Below are positions 29,691 through 40,203 of a DNA stretch of 64,000 nt, one piece after another; positions within the stretch are counted from its first letter, which is position 1; every line of letters begins with the position of its first letter. The translations under genes were made by a program, and so were the position numbers. The DNA is from Branchipolynoe longqiensis (Eukaryota; Annelida; Polychaeta; Phyllodocida; Polynoidae), in NCBI GenBank assembly GCA_030323885.1, contig CM059190.1, positions 87,420,762 through 87,484,761 on the forward strand, read 5' to 3'. The notes below the pieces were generated by a model. The model saw only the letters and a list, made by a program, of their open reading frames with translations, made no database searches and had not been told where the DNA came from.

Positions 29691-30441
29691 GGTTACCATT
29701 CTCTTCACGGTTTAGCTGCTGATTCTGGAGCATGGGATATCGCATCCTCATCATGTTGTGTAGGATCATGCATGTGGTGACGATCAGCTTTACAGTGGAG
29801 GGGAGGGGCTGCATCATGGTGAGAAGAACCTGGAAGTGGTTTTCCAGGATGCCATACGCATTCTCCACGACTCTCTTAGCTCGGGAAATCCTGTAGTTGA
29901 AGATGCAGCTGTACAGCTTCATCATTGTTGGGCGTAGGGCTAAGGCATCGTCAACGATCAGGAAGTAGGGTACAGCGTCCTGGCCGTTCACGATCAGCTC
30001 GCTGATAGGGAGACCGAAAGTACCATCTTCAATGCCCACCTTCAGCTCAGAGTCATTGAAAACCTGTGTGTCTGATGCCAAAGCCATTCCACCAACATCC
30101 GCCAAGATGAACTTGTAGTCTGCATCAACGAGCGCCAGGAGAACTATGGAGTAGAATCCCTTATAGTTGTAGTAGAGGGATCCACTCTTTGGGGGACCCC
30201 GGTAGGCAATATGCTTCCTATCTAGTGCTCCGCATGTGTGGGGGAAGTTCCACCTCCCCATGAACTTTTCCGAGATGGCACACCATCCATCAGGAGTCAT
30301 GGGGCAGGTCATCATCATGTCAATGTATTCGGTTATGACTGCTTTACACGCCTCTTTCACGATGATTGATTGCGTGTTGTGGGGGACCCTCCACCCAAAC
30401 TTCATAGAGGCATACCTGCTCCCAGAGGCTAGGTGACGCAC
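29656..30441 (-). CDS. PIF/Harbinger DDE transposase (N-terminally incomplete)
   Basis: A 261-residue frame covers the DDE_Tnp_4-type catalytic core. It runs from RHLASGSRYASMKFGWRVP (the usual RYLATG-SY block) through CGALDRKHIAYRGPP (Asp74), FILADVGGMALASDTQVF (Asp115/Asp124) to RAKRVVENAYGILENHF (Glu193). The helix-turn-helix N-terminus of a typical ~350-400-residue transposase is absent, and a stop lies 12 codons upstream. A neighbouring frame (DKAFSQRIAN) suggests a slip at that point. Convergent with the MADF gene. Confidence 0.85.
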   Translation of the reverse strand: MRHLASGSRYASMKFGWRVPHNTQSIIVKEACKAVITEYIDMMMTCPMTPDGWCAISEKFMGRWNFPHTCGALDRKHIAYRGPPKSGSLYYNYKGFYSIVLLALVDADYKFILADVGGMALASDTQVFNDSELKVGIEDGTFGLPISELIVNGQDAVPYFLIVDDALALRPTMMKLYSCIFNYRISRAKRVVENAYGILENHFQVLLTMMQPLPSTVKLIVTTCMILHNMMRMRYPMLQNQQLNREENGNHKSSPEHGERA

Positions 30442-31778
30442 GTTACGTTGGCAATGCGCTGACTGAACGCTTTGTCAGAGGAAAGAAAGTCAACATAGGA
30501 CATCGTACGAACAACGTTCCTCCAACACATGTCTAACGTATCTCAACGTATGCCTAACATAGGCATAATGTAAGCACCCACGCGTTGTCGTACATCGAAA
30601 GTTTTGTGCATGCACAAAACTTCGCCGACGCGTGCCGCCAAATGTCGACGTACATTGACGTATACCAACGCATGCCTGACACGCGCATAACGCATAGTGA
30701 CGTATCCCGACGTAGCGGCAAAAAATCACATACGTCGACGTATGTTTGCGCGATGCGTCATAATGTGACAGCCCCATTAGAACATTTTAAAAAAAGGCCC
30801 AACGTAGGGCTAACGAGCCTCCAGCCCGCACAGTGTCAGCCTAGCGAAACCCTAGCGCAGGAATCGCATAATTACGCCCGCCCTAATGTAGCTACGTGTG
30901 ACGCTGGGGTAATGAGTAACGTGAGTCGACGTCAGGCCCGCGAGTGAGCACCGTCAGTCTAACGACAGTCCAGCGTGCTCAGCATAAGGACAGCGAGGCA
31001 AAACATTCACAGCACGTTCGCTTACGTTCGAAGAATGTTGGCGCACGTTACATATGTTACGTTGCGCCAGCCGTTCGTCAACTACGTCGAATACATCAAG
31101 CCACGTTGGACTTACGTTAGACTAATGTTAGACACACGTCAGAAACACGTTAGACCTACGTCGAGATAGCTTAACACTACGTTGTCAGCGTGCGGGCTGC
31201 ACGTTCCTCCCGGCTCTCTGTCAGTCTACCGTAAGTCAACGTAGCTCAACATAGACCGACATAGCTCTAACAAATGTCTAACATGTCTCGACGTAAGCCT
31301 AATGTGAGCACAACGTGAGCGCAACATAAGCCCACCATAACCCAATGTAACAGCCTTTACATTGAGCTACGTCAAAAGTTTTGGGTATGTCCAAAACCTT
31401 GATGCGTGTCACCGTATCTCGACATAACTCGACGTAGGCTTAATAAATGAGTAACTTAGCTCAACGTAATGGCCAAATTTCACCTATATCGGCTTACGCT
31501 ACCGCGTTACGTCGTAGTGTGACAGGGCCAGATTAGAATGGACCTGAGTTCTGGCGGCCACCCCCCCCCCCTCCGCCTAACCCACCGCTGCCCATCCCAC
31601 CCTAACATCTACACCCTCCCCCCACCCACCGACGCTTCCCCCTCCCACCCCGTGTTCACTACCTACAAGACTGGTACCGTCCCACAGCTGTGCCGCAGCA
31701 CCACATAAATCGTGACCCAAAGCGCTATTGACGTTGTGACGAGACAGATCTAGCCTGGATCCAACTCCACACACCACC

Positions 31779-31935
31779 ATGTCGATGGAGGAGGAGGAGT
31801 TATCACTTCGAGACGAAGAGGAGGGACTGGCACTACTGGTACAAGTGCCGTCGGAACTACAAGAGTCGCGGTGGCCGGCCGTTGCTCATCACATATCGCC
31901 GGAGCCCGGGGCGAGGGACCCCGGCCGGGGATGCC
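31779..31935 (+). CDS. Candidate first coding exon of an unknown gene
   Basis: CACCACCATGTCGATGG gives a strong start context. Fifty-two codons follow (MSMEEEELSLRDEEEGLALL at the start, then VQVPSELQESRWPAVAHH), ending in GGATGCC|GTGAGT, a consensus splice donor. The upstream 200 bp is C-rich and could be a promoter/5' UTR. Codon use is GC-rich, like THG1 exon 3. No family is recognised and the next exon was not found, so it could be spurious. Confidence 0.35.
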
Positions 31936-31991
31936 GTGAGTGACAACTTTCTGGACATTCTAGCGGGAGGGAGGTGAAGGGGGTAGGTATA

Positions 31992-32328
31992 TAGGGGGGG
32001 GGGGGTGTAATGACGTCACAAGACACCTTTCGGTGGCCATATTGGATTACATACAGAAGGTTTGCAACGGCATACAATGTGCTTATTTACTGATTTGCTG
32101 GTTTATTTGTCACTGTTTTGAGCAGTTTGGCTTCAGAAGTTGTTGCTAAAGCACTGTAACTTGTAAGTAAACACATTGGATGTAAACTGCCCAGAACCTC
32201 CTAGAACACAAGAACACTCTGTTTTACTGCATCTGAATGCATTCACAACATGGCTAGGAAGGGTGTTCGTAATCCAAGATGGTTGACCGCTGACTGCTGA
32301 GTGATGACGTCACGCGCACTCCCTTTAT
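31992..32328 (+). mobile_element. MITE, TGACGTCA family (copy 4)
   Basis: TATAGGGGGGG...GTGTAATGACGTCAC on the left and GTGATGACGTCACGCGCACT on the right. Contains a 14-G run at its left end in place of GAGGGGG. Confidence 0.75.
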
Positions 32329-32398
32329 CTAATGTATCCTAATACATGGTGGTGTGTTGTTGGTGTGGCAAAGAACAGTCATGAATAAACCTCTATTG

Positions 32399-32687
32399 CG
32401 GAGATTCCATATATGCGGTATGCGAATGTGACCAAAAAAATAAAAAGCATGTAAACGCATGGTGGTGCTTCCATATGATATGTCCGATTGTGAAGACGAA
32501 GACGAAGGCGGCAAAGTGGATCGCTCAATGGACCGATCGGTGCGAATGCAAATGCTGCTCCATTTGCCATAGAGCCAACAGTAACTTTGACTTTCCTTCA
32601 CAAATTTGTAGCCAGGAAGACCGAAAATCGTATGGGTATTCATACCGCATTCCGCATTCTGCATACCGCATATTTGGAATCTTAGCT
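32399..32687 (-). mobile_element. MITE, AAGCTAAGATTCCA family (copy 3, without SINE insert)
   Basis: GAGATTCCATATATGCGGTA on the left and TTTGGAATCTTAGC on the right. The core has TGGACCGATCGGTGCGAATG. TATGGGTATTCATACC marks the empty SINE target. Confidence 0.7.
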
Positions 32688-32765
32688 TTAGCTTATTTCC
32701 GATCTGATGAACACGTCCTGACCGACTGATTGATGTCTGATGGCATTTGAATTTGTTAGTTATAT

Positions 32766-33115
32766 TTAAAGTTGCATAGTCCGATGGTTTTGAGTTTCTG
32801 AGATAAATATAGTAGTAATTTCTGAGATAAATATAGTATGTTGATTGTTATAATCTACCTTACTTTAGTTTGAAGTAACTTTGATTTTAAGATATTTCAA
32901 GTGCGAACATGCCCAATTAATTTTGACAAGCTTGTCAAAACTCTGACACCATAGCCTTCTGCAGCAGCATGTTCTACTAGATTGCCCCAGTATTTCATTC
33001 TATGTGGTCACAACTATTTAATAAGTACACCAGTATCTAACTTAGATATGTCAAATCAAATCGACATCCTTTTCATTTTAAAAATTTGATGTTTTCATCA
33101 GAGTATGCAGCTTTA
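32766..33115 (+). mobile_element. MITE, TTAAAGTTGCATAGTCCGATG family
   Basis: TTAAAGTTGCATAGTCCGAT left end and ATCAGAGTATGCAGCTTTAA right end, 350 bp. The blocks GGATATTTCGAGTGC-like and ACACCATAG-CTTCTGCAG are shared with 43139-43479. Confidence 0.8.
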
Positions 33116-33480
33116 AGATAAATAGCTCAGGTTGACCATTATATCCTAATATTCATTAGTCCCGAGTAACTTCGATGAAAAATGGCTAGTTTTGGAGCAA
33201 TTTGAGCTGAAAGAACCCAAAATAATTTCGACAAGCTTGCGAAAAGTCCTGTGGCTATGACTCAGATGGTCATCCCGCAGTGACCACATGATGTGAGATG
33301 ACCAATCCTGGAACCTGACAGCTGGCCTTTGATGATGCTGTAAGTTCACAGCAGTGGAAATCCAAATTGGCAGAGGTGGGCGAGGGCACAGGGAATCGAA
33401 CCACTGACCTTCAGATTAGGAGTCTGACCTAGAAAAAAGTCAGACACTCTAACCCCTCCTGGGAACGGATTGGTGCCATA
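33116..33480. repeat. Old repeat and a degenerate tRNA-like segment
   Basis: Positions 33165-33310 repeat 160-305 in reverse. Positions 33395-33465 (GAATCGAACCACTGACCTTC, CACTCTAACCCCTCC) look like a tRNA-derived SINE head on the minus strand. Confidence 0.5.
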
Positions 33481-33649
33481 GGCCCATGGCACTAGGGTTT
33501 TTAACCAAATATTATTTTGTAGAAAGGTTAATTTGATTCATATCTATCAAATTGACCAAGTAGTATCGAATATCCAACATCACATATACATCGCTATATG
33601 ATTGACATCGTCCCAATGCAGAAATTTCAAAACATCAAACTATGCAACC

Positions 33650-34255
33650 ACCCACCAAACTGCACATTCTATGATTCAGCCGGCCCTGAGCATTAATGGT
33701 TTGACGGGATCCGCCGCAATTGCGCAGGTTTCTGGGTTTAATGCTATGATTGCAGCAGCCGTTCTGCTCATGCCTATGTGTTATCATTTGGACGGGATCC
33801 ATCACAAATGCGCCGTTCCACAGCATATGCGTCGGGGGACGGCCTGGGGTCGTAGCGCCATATCAGTTTCTACACTCACCGATGACAAACTGCACACTCT
33901 GCTATCCCGAGCCATCCACCGGCACATATGCTGCGGAATGGCTGCTGCCCAGAACCCGGCGCATTTGCGATGGATCCCATCCAAACGATGACGCATGACC
34001 AGAACAGTTGCTGCCATCGTAGCATTAAACCTGGAGATCTGCACATTTGCGACAGATCCCGTCAAGCCATTAATGCTCAGGTCCGGCTGGATCGTAGAAT
34101 ATGGCTGCTGCCATCATAGCATTAAGCGCAGAACGCAGCGGATTTGCTATGGAGCCCATCCAAATGATAACACATTGGCACAACCAGAAAAACTGGAAAC
34201 CTGTGTATTTGCGGTGGATCCCATCAAACTATTAATGCTCAGGCCCGGCTGATGT
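33650..34255. repeat. Large inverted repeat with a third direct arm
   Basis: Arm 1 (33660-33815, AGCCGG-CCTGAGCATTAATGG, GACGGGATCC) pairs with arm 2 (33940-34110, its reverse complement). Arm 3 (34115-34255) repeats arm 2 in direct orientation. The frames through it are shadows of the repeat. Confidence 0.75.
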
Positions 34256-34689
34256 GGTCAGCATGGAACTGCTACTGCATTAGCTAATACAAGAGATCTG
34301 AAAGTCAAAAACTTTCAAATGCACATATCTCACTCCATATGGTTCACCCCTTTTTACATTCAATAACAAAAAACTTTTTCCTTTTATATACAGTGTAGCT
34401 GACAAATTTCAAACGGATGGGCGCAAAACACATGCGTGCGCATCCTCACATACATTAGAATTTAAATTACCCAAATTGATGAATTATATTTATAGAATTG
34501 ACCAAATAGCATTGAATATCCAACATGGAGGGGGGGGGGGCAACATCCGCCTCATTTCCCCTTCCCCTCTATGGCCCTGCACAGTAGGCCTACTTGGTTG
34601 GGGGAAGGTTAATGAGGTCAATTGGCCTAATTGGTTAATGGCCTCCCTGCATAATGGGTGTTTCAAAGCGAGTGTCCAAAGGGGCAAGG

Positions 34690-34833
34690 TTATAAATTCA
34701 CTGGTTATTCTGTATATGCTGTCCCAAATCGTTAGCTAATACAGTATCTAAGTTGGATATATAGGATAAAATGTAAGTAGTTGTTTTAATTTTGACAAAA
34801 TTATATTTCATCGGACCATGCAACTTTAATTGA
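34690..34833. repeat. Partial MITE, TTAAAGTTGCATAGTCCG family (right end)
   Basis: Ends in CATCGGACCATGCAACTTTAA; left part not found. Confidence 0.55.
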
Positions 34834-35106
34834 GTGTACTAAAGGTCAGTCTACGGGCTCGAGTGGTAGTTAATCCACCACTGGGGAGAGGGGGCGCAGG
34901 TGATATAACGGGGGAGAGAGAGAGATAGAGACTGAGAGACAGACATAATTAGTGAATTAATTATTATACCAGGGCTTTGTATGACTATAACTACTCGAGA
35001 AATCCCTAATACTAGGTTAATCTCTTGCCATAATTCCAAGAACCACATTTAGGATAGTCAGTTTCCAAGAACCCCTCTGGATGTTCCATGGCACATCAGT
35101 GTGTCC

Positions 35107-35255
35107 ATTGGGGGGGGGGGGGGGGGGGGGGGGGAAGGTGCTGCACAAGGGTCTTGACTGATGTAGAGTGTTCTAAACCAAGTGTAACATATTCCAATAC
35201 TCAGGAATATGGAGTTTACTTTTTGTGCTGGGGGGGGGGGGGGTCGTTAAACAAA
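35107..35255. repeat. Poly-G tracts with SINE-tail motif
   Basis: A run of 25 G at 35110-35134 and another at 35230-35242, the latter within TTTTTGTGCTGGGG...GTCGTTAAACAAACA, the tail motif also found at 9380, 8945 and 47315. Confidence 0.8.
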
Positions 35256-35531
35256 CAGGAATATGGACGACTTTTTTCTATTAAAAAAACGTGCCAGAGT
35301 AAAAGTGTAGATGTTTTAACAAATTAGATATATAGGTTTGTGCTATTGTGGTGCCATCAGTGGGAACATGACAGGGGACCAGGCCCGGTCTACCCCATCA
35401 GCCCATCACATTGCCATCACAACTACAGGAGTTTTTGGTGTGTTTGGCAAAATTATTTTGGATGCTTATATTTCATATAGCTCCAAAGTAAGCGATTTTC
35501 CTTCAAAGTTACTCCAGACTATTTAAGAGTA

Positions 35532-35709
35532 CAGTGAAACCTCTCTAACCGACCACCTCCACATATCAACCACTCCCCTATATCGATCGCTTTATTTGTG
35601 TCCCAACAATACCATTGTAAGGATATTCTCAGTCCCTAAACCGACCACATCTCTAAATGGACCACTTAAAATCGGTCCCATGGTCGGTTGATTTAGAGAG
35701 GTTATACTG
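35532..35709. mobile_element. pogo/Tigger-like MITE, TIR CAGTAAAACCTCTCTAA (copy 1)
   Basis: CAGTGAAACCTCTCTAACCG left end and GAGAGGTTATACTG right end. CCGACCA and GGTCGGT words pair across the centre. The start CAGT-NAACCTC is typical of pogo/Tigger elements. Confidence 0.75.
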
Positions 35710-35839
35710 ATATTATAATGGTGCACCTAATATATTCATATATAAACCATGGCAACAATTCAAAAGCCATTGGACTTTAATGTATTATTTGACTCGTAAC
35801 AGACCATACAACAGGATACTTATAACGGGTGATTTAAAT

Positions 35840-35975
35840 TGACTTCTGGATACTGAATGGTTTATTCACTGTCCAGGCACCTGAACCCCCGGCAACCTGT
35901 GCCTCTGACATCATCTCATTTACATAGTCCTTTGTTCTCTGCTCATGCCTGGATGTCTTTTACGCATATATTACA
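35840..35975 (-). repeat. 3' LTR of the Gypsy-like element
   Basis: Shares GACTTCTGGATACTGAATGG and GCTCATGCCTGGATGTCTTT with the 5' LTR. Flanked on the element side by the polypurine tract at 35976-35985. Confidence 0.85.
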
Positions 35976-36461
35976 TCACCCCTTCACAAGTATTTTTTAG
36001 ATATAAACATATATACTTAAAAATGGTTACATGTACATTGGGTTTACAGGTTAAAGCGCAATATGAAAATAACACATAGTGACATAATGCTGTAATGTCT
36101 CAGTCTTTGACCATATTTAGCCAATGTCTGCATGTACCCATTCACTCATGTCCTTTGGGTTTTTGTCCGGCTATGTAGCCTTCCTATGATATAATGTGAA
36201 CTTTGAAATAAACAATAAATGTATTTTCTGAAAATAAATCTTAATGCTAACATGCACATAGTTTTAGTGTGTCATTACAGCTGGCAGCTGTCTAACCTTG
36301 AGGTCTAGCCTGTGCACCGGCCTACTCACTTGACCTGACCTAGTTAGATAGCTGCTTTTTTTACATCTCTGACTTGTCAGCATGTTCTTGGCCTGTCTGA
36401 CTGGTTCGGGCTGAATGGCCTCTGGTGCCCTTATGATTTGTACTCTGTTTCTATACAAGTT

Positions 36462-36990
36462 TTACATGTTACCCGACTCGTTCAAAATTTGATATTCTCT
36501 TCCTGAAACTCCTCTATGCCCCAAAATCACCCCTTTTTTCCATTCCCTCCGCATGGTTTTGTATTTGACATTATCACCAGTTCTCAATGGCTTGTGTGCT
36601 TTGCCACACTTTTTGTCATGAAAACCTTTTTGACTCTGTTGACGTTTCGTCATTTGTGATTTCTTTGGATTTTGTGTTTTGGGTATCAAATTATCTTCTG
36701 ACATAGGCAGTCTTCCTCTTAGCGTCCTGCTCGTGAGTAACTGAGCTGGAGATGCATTAAGCATGGGCAAGGGAGTATTCTTATAGTTGAGCAATGCTAG
36801 CTGAAAATCTGTTTTCATGTCTAAGCATTTTTTAGCATGTTTGTTATTGTTTGGACAAATCTTTCAATTTGGCCGTTACTGCGGGGATACTGGGGAATCG
36901 AGTATGTGGCTATAACCCATAATGTTGTGCAAATTCTTTGTATTCATCACTCTTAAACTGCGGACCGTTGTCAGAAATTGCCTGGCTTGG
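36462..36990 (-). pseudogene. Gypsy-like integrase, C-terminal part
   Basis: The second catalytic Asp block (AISDNGPQFKSDEY) lies at 36940-36985 and is followed by an in-frame stop. The C-terminal segment (LALLNYKNTPLPMLNASPAQ, GDNVKYKTMRREWKKGVILG) is open at 36462-36818. Confidence 0.75.
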
Positions 36991-37009
36991 GATACCATGC
37001 CTTGCAAAG

Positions 37010-37524
37010 CTACATAGCTTCGATCACCGTGGCGGATGACATATCCTTCAACAAAGTGACTTCCGGGTATTTAGTGTAATAATCTACCATTATTATGTAG
37101 TTCTCATGATTTATTTCAAATAGATCTGCACCTATCTTTTCATAAGGGTGACTGGTTATTGGGTGACTTATAAGCATTTCTTTTTTGATAGTGGCATAGC
37201 CACACTGCGCTGAATCTAGTGAATGAGATGCAAGTGTGATTGGCTTGTTATCCTGCATGATAACAGACCTGACTGACACATGTCTACTTGAATGACAATT
37301 GGCTTATCTACATCATAATATGACAATACCGGAGCAGTTCTCAATTTTTCTTTGAGTTTGTCATATGTGACTTGCTGTTCGTTTTGCCACTGCCATGCGA
37401 CATCCTTACCAAGGAGCGTTAGTAGTGGTTTTGCGATCTCTGACATGTTTGGTATAAACTTGTGAACATAGCCAACCATGGCCAGGAACCTCTGCATGCC
37501 TTGCTTGTCACGCGGCTTTGGCAT
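37010..37524 (-). pseudogene. Gypsy-like RT thumb/RNase H fused by deletion to integrase core
   Basis: GMQRFLAMVGYVHKFIPNMSE and PVLSYYDVDKPIVIQVD are RT connection/RNase H start. SVIMQDNKPITLASHSLDSA continues it in another frame. The frame then jumps to HPYEKIGADLFEINHENYIIMVD, the integrase core with its first Asp. About 200 residues, including the RNase H end and the integrase zinc finger, are missing. Confidence 0.75.
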
Positions 37525-38191
37525 GTCTACAATCGTCTGTATTCTGTCTGGATCTGGTTTTACACTTCCTTGTTGGGTAAGTTGATGACCTACATATTGA
37601 ATTGTTTAATTTTAGATTTACCGACCTGGCTCGGTCAAGCACTGCTTTCAGTCTGTCGTTGTGTTCCTCAATGGTTGACTCATATACCAGAATTTTGTCT
37701 GTCACTATACCTATCCCGGGTATATCGCCCATGTCACCGTGCATTTCCCGAATGAAAATGTCACCATCTGTTTTGATGCAAAATGGTAGATGGGTGTACC
37801 TATACTGGCCCCATGGAGTATTAATAGTGCACAACAGTGAACTTTTATAGTCTAGTTCGATTTGCCAATACCCTGTCATGGCGTCTAAAACTGAGAAGTA
37901 TTGCGCATTCGCCATTTTGGCGATAACTTTGTCAATAGTTTTAGTTGTGAATGGTCCTCTTTTGATGGCTTTGTTCAGTTTTGTTGGATCCAGACAGATT
38001 CTTATTTTGTTAGGTTTTTTAACAATGGTTATGTAATTTACCCATTCAGTTGGCTCATTTTGTTTGACAATAACACCCATTTTTACCATGCGTTTTAGTT
38101 TTGTCATGCACCTTATTTTGTATTGCATATGGAATCCTTCTCGATGGGTCGACAACAAGTTGTACAGATTTGTCAATATGAATGACAGCAT
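37508..38191 (-). pseudogene. Gypsy-like reverse transcriptase, N-terminal half
   Basis: Recognisable palm blocks: WVNYITIVKKPNKIRICLDP, FSVLDAMTGYWQIELD (first catalytic Asp) and YRYTHLPFCIKTDGDIF. The YxDD box is degraded: the equivalent region reads GIGIVTDKILVYES, so a catalytic Asp and the Tyr are lost. Confidence 0.8.
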
Positions 38192-38577
38192 TCAATTTTA
38201 TCAGGCCTAAACCTTGAAAAACATCTATCTTTACTTACCAGATTGTTGGATCGCGGGCTGTGGACGTTGTTCGGAGTGGAAATGTTCATCGGCATGCTAG
38301 CATTCACCTCATCAACCCGTGCCAACAGGTTCAACACAACACAAGCCTGTTTACCCAAAATAGGTTGGCAGTGACGCACCACTTGGAATACAAAGTCTCT
38401 GGCGTCGATCTCGACCAAAGCCTCGCCATCGGGAGTGATCTGATGCCCCGAGAATGTCACAAGGGAACACCTGGTGTTCGTCAGTTGCACCGATGCGATC
38501 CTGTTGAAGATGTTCCTTGGAAGTATGTTTGCCTCCGAGCCTGAGTCGAGCTTGAACTTGACTGGATGACCGTTCAC
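38173..38577 (-). pseudogene. Gypsy-like aspartic protease
   Basis: VKFKLDSGSEANILPRNIF contains the D-S-G active site (DSG near residue 8-10 of this frame) in a retropepsin-like context. A flap-like FSGHQITPDGEA follows. The frame overlaps the RT frame by a few bases. Confidence 0.75.
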
Positions 38578-38589
38578 TCGGACGATCGA

Positions 38590-39484
38590 TTACCAGAGCT
38601 TGGTGTCTTGTTTGGTGTTGCGCTCGACAACACCGACAAACAGATCCGTCGTCAACACATTGACTTCCGCCGGATCTGGGTCTTGTTCGACGTTGTGAGG
38701 GTTGGGTTCTTCCATGGTCAACTCATCAACCCTCCAAGTTTGCTCCAGCAAACCTTCCCGATGCGCCTGACCTTCTTGCAGGCAACACAAATCTTGCCCT
38801 TCGCCGGACAAAATCCATGTCGGTGTTCGTAACCACAGTTTTGACATTGAATCTTGAATTCGCTTGCAGTAGTGGTGTTTCCGGCCTTCCAAGATGGCAA
38901 TTTCCAAGATGGCAGCCCAGCCAGGTGAACCACCGGTGCACTGGTACGCGCATTTGCATATCTGTTCAGAAAATCTATTTCTTTTACCTCCACGTCCGAT
39001 TTCTTTTTCTTCCAAATGGTCAGCACTAAATTCACTGAGGTCGCACATATTAATGCACTTTTCGAGTGTGAGATCGGCTGTTTGAAGCATCTTGTTTCTC
39101 GACATCATGTTCTTGACACCAGCAACCAAACGATCACGCAAAAGCGATTCTTCAATCGGTCCATATTCACAATCTTTCATTCTGTCCCTGAGGGCCGTGA
39201 TATATGTGGAGATATTTTTTTTCGCTGGCTTGATTATGTGAGTTGAAAGGGTAACGTGTTATTATTAAGTTTGATTTACCGGTACAGTATGCTTGAAACG
39301 CCTCCGTTAACGGTCCGATCTTGTCCTGCTCGGCAAGTGTGATGGCCATGTTGGCGAAAACTTTCTGGGCTTCTTCGCCCATGTTTTCCAGTTCGATCAC
39401 GCATTGTTGCAGAGGATGAGCTGACCTGGCGGTCTGAGGCCCGACAGTGTGTTTGCAGGCGGCATTGTCCTTATCTGACACCAT
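38590..39484 (-). pseudogene. Gypsy-like gag with zinc knuckle
   Basis: Starts MVSDKDNAACK. Two frames overlap near 39170. A CCHC-like cluster (CQNCGYEHRHGFCPAK, CVACKKV, GKVC) lies at 38750-38850 in a third frame. Frame changes make it non-functional. Confidence 0.7.
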
Positions 39485-39509
39485 GTGAAAGTATGCCGTC
39501 TGAACACTT

Positions 39510-39638
39510 TGACTTCTGGATACTGAATGGTTTATTCACCGTCCAGGCACCTGAACCGTCGGCACCCTGTGCCTCTGACGTCATCTCATTTACATGGTTC
39601 TCTGCTCATGCCTGGATGTCTTTTACGGATATATTACA
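39510..39638 (-). repeat. 5' LTR of the Gypsy-like element
   Basis: Direct repeat of 35840-35975 with the same termini. It ends 26 bp before the presumed gag start at 39484. Confidence 0.85.
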
Positions 39639-39844
39639 CAGCCCACTACATTTTTCTGCCTGGACACAATTAAATCTTTCAAATGGTTAGCCTCAGGTGT
39701 AATAACTTAGCAACATCGGAGGTCATACCAAGACTGGTATTGGCAGTCTAATATTACAAATTACAGTTTGTACAATTACAAATTCTGAATTATCCAGATG
39801 TTAATGCAGTACGACGACCACAGGGTTCGCTGTAGATAACAGAT

Positions 39845-40203
39845 TCACCCCCTACCCATAGTAGGCGTGAAGAACAACCCATTAGAAAAAGTAGTGAAAG
39901 CTGGTTTGGTATCAAACAACCAATCAGAGAAGAGGAGCGCTGGGTTCCCTCATCCAGTGTTTATCTATTTTGGCACAGAACTGCTGAGATGAGAGAGCAT
40001 GCAAAAAGACAAGATGGCGACTCCAGAATGCTCTCGATTCGACTTTTAAAGTCTATTAATCTACATTATTTAATCAATACTTTACTCAAAAGCTATGAGT
40101 AAATTAAAGGTGTGTGAAGATGACATTTACTTCTTAAATTCAGAATTTATGTGCTAATATCATTTACCCACTTTTTCCAATGGGTTATTCACTATGTACG
40201 GGG
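39845..40203. repeat. Diverged MITE related to 442-833
   Basis: Shares GCAAAAAGACAAGATGGCG and the AGATTCACC / TTCAC-GTACGGGG ends with 442-833. Its right end is occupied by the 369-bp MITE at 40204. Confidence 0.55.

Larger units (their letters stand above)
27628..30776. mobile_element. PIF/Harbinger transposon, 3.1 kb
   Basis: The ends AAGCCCTGTCACATTACGGC and TCATAATGTGACAGCCCCA are inverted repeats with TTA at 27625-27627 and 30777-30779. It carries a MADF/Myb-like ORF on + and a DDE transposase on -, the standard two-gene arrangement of this superfamily. The terminal 400-500 bp on each side contain the same word class as the MITEs at 13393-14168. Confidence 0.8.
27451..31532. mobile_element. 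Harbinger-related element enclosing a complete Harbinger transposon
   Basis: The ends TACCCCTGTCACACTATGAC and CGTAGTGTGACAGGGCCAGA are inverted repeats flanked by TTA (27448-27450, 31533-31535). Its own sequence is 27451-27627 and 30777-31532, filled with AACGTA/TACGTT-like words. A further inverted pair (CAGCCCGCAC at 30821, GTGCGGGCTG at ~31190) hints at another internal MITE. Confidence 0.6.
35840..39638 (-). mobile_element. Ty3/Gypsy-like LTR retrotransposon, decayed, with short LTRs
   Basis: LTRs of 129-136 bp (5' LTR 39510-39638, 3' LTR 35840-35975) start TGTAATAT and end AGAAGTCA on the minus strand. They are about 88-90% alike by eye. A polypurine tract GAAGGGGTGA directly precedes the 3' LTR. 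The order gag - zinc knuckle - protease - RT - RNase H - integrase is Gypsy-like. It holds several frameshifts and a deletion joining mid-RNase H to the integrase core. No target duplication is visible. Confidence 0.85.

Noticed and set aside
33602..34252. Overlapping frames with repeated HLDGIHHK/RHRLDGIHRK segments
   Set aside because: The similarity comes from the inverted-repeat arms, not from protein repeats.
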